5,252 nucleotides of DNA. It comes from Clostridiales bacterium (GTDB lineage: Bacteria; Bacillota; Clostridia; Oscillospirales; Oscillospiraceae). Every line of letters starts with the position of its first letter. Position 1 is the first letter of the stretch. The stretch spans positions 1-5,252 of the forward strand of contig DPHR01000137.1 of assembly GCA_003522945.1 (NCBI GenBank). Reading direction: 5' to 3'. Position numbers and translations under genes: made by a program. Below the pieces are notes generated by a model, which worked only from the letters and a program-made list of their open reading frames with translations, ran no database searches and was not told where the DNA came from. Positions 3,613 to 5,252 of the stretch are shown piece by piece.

Positions 3613-5252
3613 ATGGCGCTTGATTTTAAATACCGCATTCACGAGGTTGCCAAGGATTTTGGCATGACCTCCAAGGATATTTCCCAGATCCTCACCGACT
3701 ATGCCACGACGCCGAAGAACCATATGCAGGTTCTCGAGGACGCCGAGCTGGATCTCATTTTCGAGTATCTGACGCAGCATCACCAGGTCGGCAGCATTGC
3801 CGAGATCTTCGCCCCCGAACCGGAGGAGAAGAAGGCCCCCGCCAAGGCGCCGGAAGAGAAGAAGCCCGACGCTCCCGCGCAGGAAAAGACCGCCGGCAGC
3901 ACGCCGACGCCCGCAGCAGCCGCTGCCGCTCCCGCACAGCAGCCGCAGAAGCCGAAGCCGGAAAAGCCCGCCCAGCCGAAGCAGGTCGTGGAAAAGCGCG
4001 TCGTCGATACCCGCGGCTCCGCCGGAGCGAATCTCTCGAAATACGACGAGCGCTTCGACAAGATCGCCGGCAACGCCGGGAAGGACAAGGACATCCGCCG
4101 CGGCGGCAAGGAGAAGATCCAGAACAAGAACAAGCAGCGCCAGCAGCAGGTCGCAAGCGCCAAGCGCCGCCAGGAAGAGCGCGACAAGATGCAGCGCCTG
4201 CAGTTTGAGGTCGCAAAGAAGCAGCAGCTCAAGGTCAGCATCCCCGACGAGATCAACGTCGGCGAGCTCGCCTCCCGCATGAAGAAAACGGCGGTCGAAG
4301 TCATCAAGCAGCTCATCAAGCTCGGCGTGATGGCGTCCGTGTCCGATGTGATCGATTACGATACCGCCGCGCTCGTCGCCATGGAGCTTGGCTGCAAGGT
4401 GGAGCACGAGGTCGTTGTGACGGTCGAGGACCGTCTTATTGACGATCACGTCGATACCGAGGACGAACTCGTCCCCCGCGCGCCGGTCGTCGTCGTCATG
4501 GGCCACGTCGACCACGGCAAGACCTCCCTGCTCGACCGCATCCGCAGCGCGAATGTCGTTGCGGGCGAGGCGGGCGGCATTACGCAGCACATCGGCGCGT
4601 ACCGCGTGATGGTCAACGGCAGCCCCGTCACCTTCCTCGACACCCCGGGCCACGAGGCCTTTACCACCATGCGCGCCCGCGGCGCGATGGTGACCGATAT
4701 TGCCATTCTCGTCGTCGCGGCCGATGACGGCATCATGCCGCAGACGATCGAGTCCATCAACCACGCCAAGGCCGCCGGTACGCCGATCGTCGTGGCGATC
4801 AACAAGATGGATCTCCCCGGCGCGAACCCCGACCGCATCAAGCAGGATCTCACCAAATACGATCTCGTCCCCGAAGAGTGGGGCGGCGACACGATCGTCT
4901 GCCCGATCTCCGCAAAGACCGGCGCGGGCGTCAAGGAGCTTCTGGAAAATCTCGTGCTGCAGGCCGAGATCATGGAGCTCAAGGCCAACCCGAACCGTCC
5001 GGCGCGCGGCACGGTCGTGGAAGCGCGTCTCGACAAGGGCCGCGGCCCGATCATGACCGTTCTCGTGCAGAACGGCACGCTCCACACCGGCGACATCATC
5101 ATTGCCGGTACCGCCGTCGGCCGTGTGCGCGTGATGACGAACGACCGCGGCGAGCGCATCACCGATGCCGGCCCCTCCGTCCCGGTGGAGATCGCCGGTA
5201 TGTCCGAAGTGCCGTCCGCGGGCGACGTGTTCAACGCCGTCGCCGACGAGCG
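3613..5252 (+). CDS. infB: Translation initiation factor IF-2, 3' partial
   Basis: The frame is open from ATG 3613 to the window edge (546 full codons) with no stop. IF2 is the GTPase that brings initiator fMet-tRNA to the 30S subunit and drives 50S joining. A first IF2_N module is at about 6-52 (YRIHEVAKDFGMTSKDI). Residues 70-195 form a low-complexity linker, first Ala/Pro/Lys/Glu-rich with six Ala at 101-106, then strongly charged. A second IF2_N module is at about 208-265 (VSIPDEINVGELASRMKKTAVEV begins it). The G domain is complete: G1 GHVDHGKT at 297-304, G2 GGITQHIGAY at 321-330, G3 DTPGH at 343-347, G4 NKMD at 397-400 and G5 SAK at 433-435. Domain II begins near 454 and is cut by the window end; domains III and IV are off-window. 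All GTPase residues are intact. The identification is certain; rbfA would be the expected next gene, but it is not visible. Confidence 0.98.
   Translation, partial: MALDFKYRIHEVAKDFGMTSKDISQILTDYATTPKNHMQVLEDAELDLIFEYLTQHHQVGSIAEIFAPEPEEKKAPAKAPEEKKPDAPAQEKTAGSTPTPAAAAAAPAQQPQKPKPEKPAQPKQVVEKRVVDTRGSAGANLSKYDERFDKIAGNAGKDKDIRRGGKEKIQNKNKQRQQQVASAKRRQEERDKMQRLQFEVAKKQQLKVSIPDEINVGELASRMKKTAVEVIKQLIKLGVMASVSDVIDYDTAALVAMELGCKVEHEVVVTVEDRLIDDHVDTEDELVPRAPVVVVMGHVDHGKTSLLDRIRSANVVAGEAGGITQHIGAYRVMVNGSPVTFLDTPGHEAFTTMRARGAMVTDIAILVVAADDGIMPQTIESINHAKAAGTPIVVAINKMDLPGANPDRIKQDLTKYDLVPEEWGGDTIVCPISAKTGAGVKELLENLVLQAEIMELKANPNRPARGTVVEARLDKGRGPIMTVLVQNGTLHTGDIIIAGTAVGRVRVMTNDRGERITDAGPSVPVEIAGMSEVPSAGDVFNAVADE

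Noticed and set aside
3364..5085. 573-residue open frame on the minus strand opposite ylxQ and infB
   Set aside because: It covers well-identified infB and ylxQ in antisense, has runs of Leu, Gly, Asp and Arg typical of reversed GC-rich codons, and matches no family I recognise. The bias of GC-rich third positions explains its openness.

Overview
The window holds the front of a standard translation/transcription housekeeping operon, rimP-nusA-ylxR-ylxQ-infB, preceded by the 3' part of a CapA-family gene. All genes are on the + strand. The gene order, the strong AGGAGG-type ribosome binding sites, a NusA without C-terminal acidic repeats and the YlxR/YlxQ pair between nusA and infB all point to a Firmicutes (Bacillota) genome. 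The high GC content (about 60% by eye) and the style of the proteins suggest a GC-rich gut Clostridia of the Oscillospirales type. That placement is an inference, not a proven assignment.

Layout. Bases 1-1142 carry a CapA-like (PGA_cap) protein whose N-terminus lies before the window; the visible part opens with a Pro/Thr/Glu-rich linker. Bases 1143-1316 are an AT-rich intergenic region with a near-ideal sigma-A promoter (extended -10, 17-bp spacer). About 20 nt into the predicted transcript there is a perfect 9-bp terminator hairpin with a short U tract, ahead of rimP. Then follow rimP (1317-1769), nusA (1808-2881), ylxR/rnpM (2935-3204, TTG start), ylxQ (3197-3610, overlapping ylxR by 8 bp) and infB (3613 to beyond the window end, cut inside domain II). 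Spacers inside the operon are 38, 53, -8 and 2 bp. No terminator was seen inside it, so the five genes are very likely co-transcribed.

How the genes work together. RimP matures the 30S subunit, NusA tunes pausing, termination and antitermination of RNA polymerase, and IF2 (infB) recruits initiator tRNA. YlxR and YlxQ are small RNA-binding proteins of the same operon. The promoter-terminator-rimP arrangement means most transcripts could end after about 45 nt unless polymerase reads through. Because NusA itself stimulates hairpin-dependent termination, the leader is a good candidate for NusA feedback attenuation, as described for the equivalent Bacillus subtilis operon.

I did not find a previously undescribed multi-gene system here. 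The leader attenuator is the most interesting element. The long minus-strand open frames opposite nusA and infB look like composition shadows.
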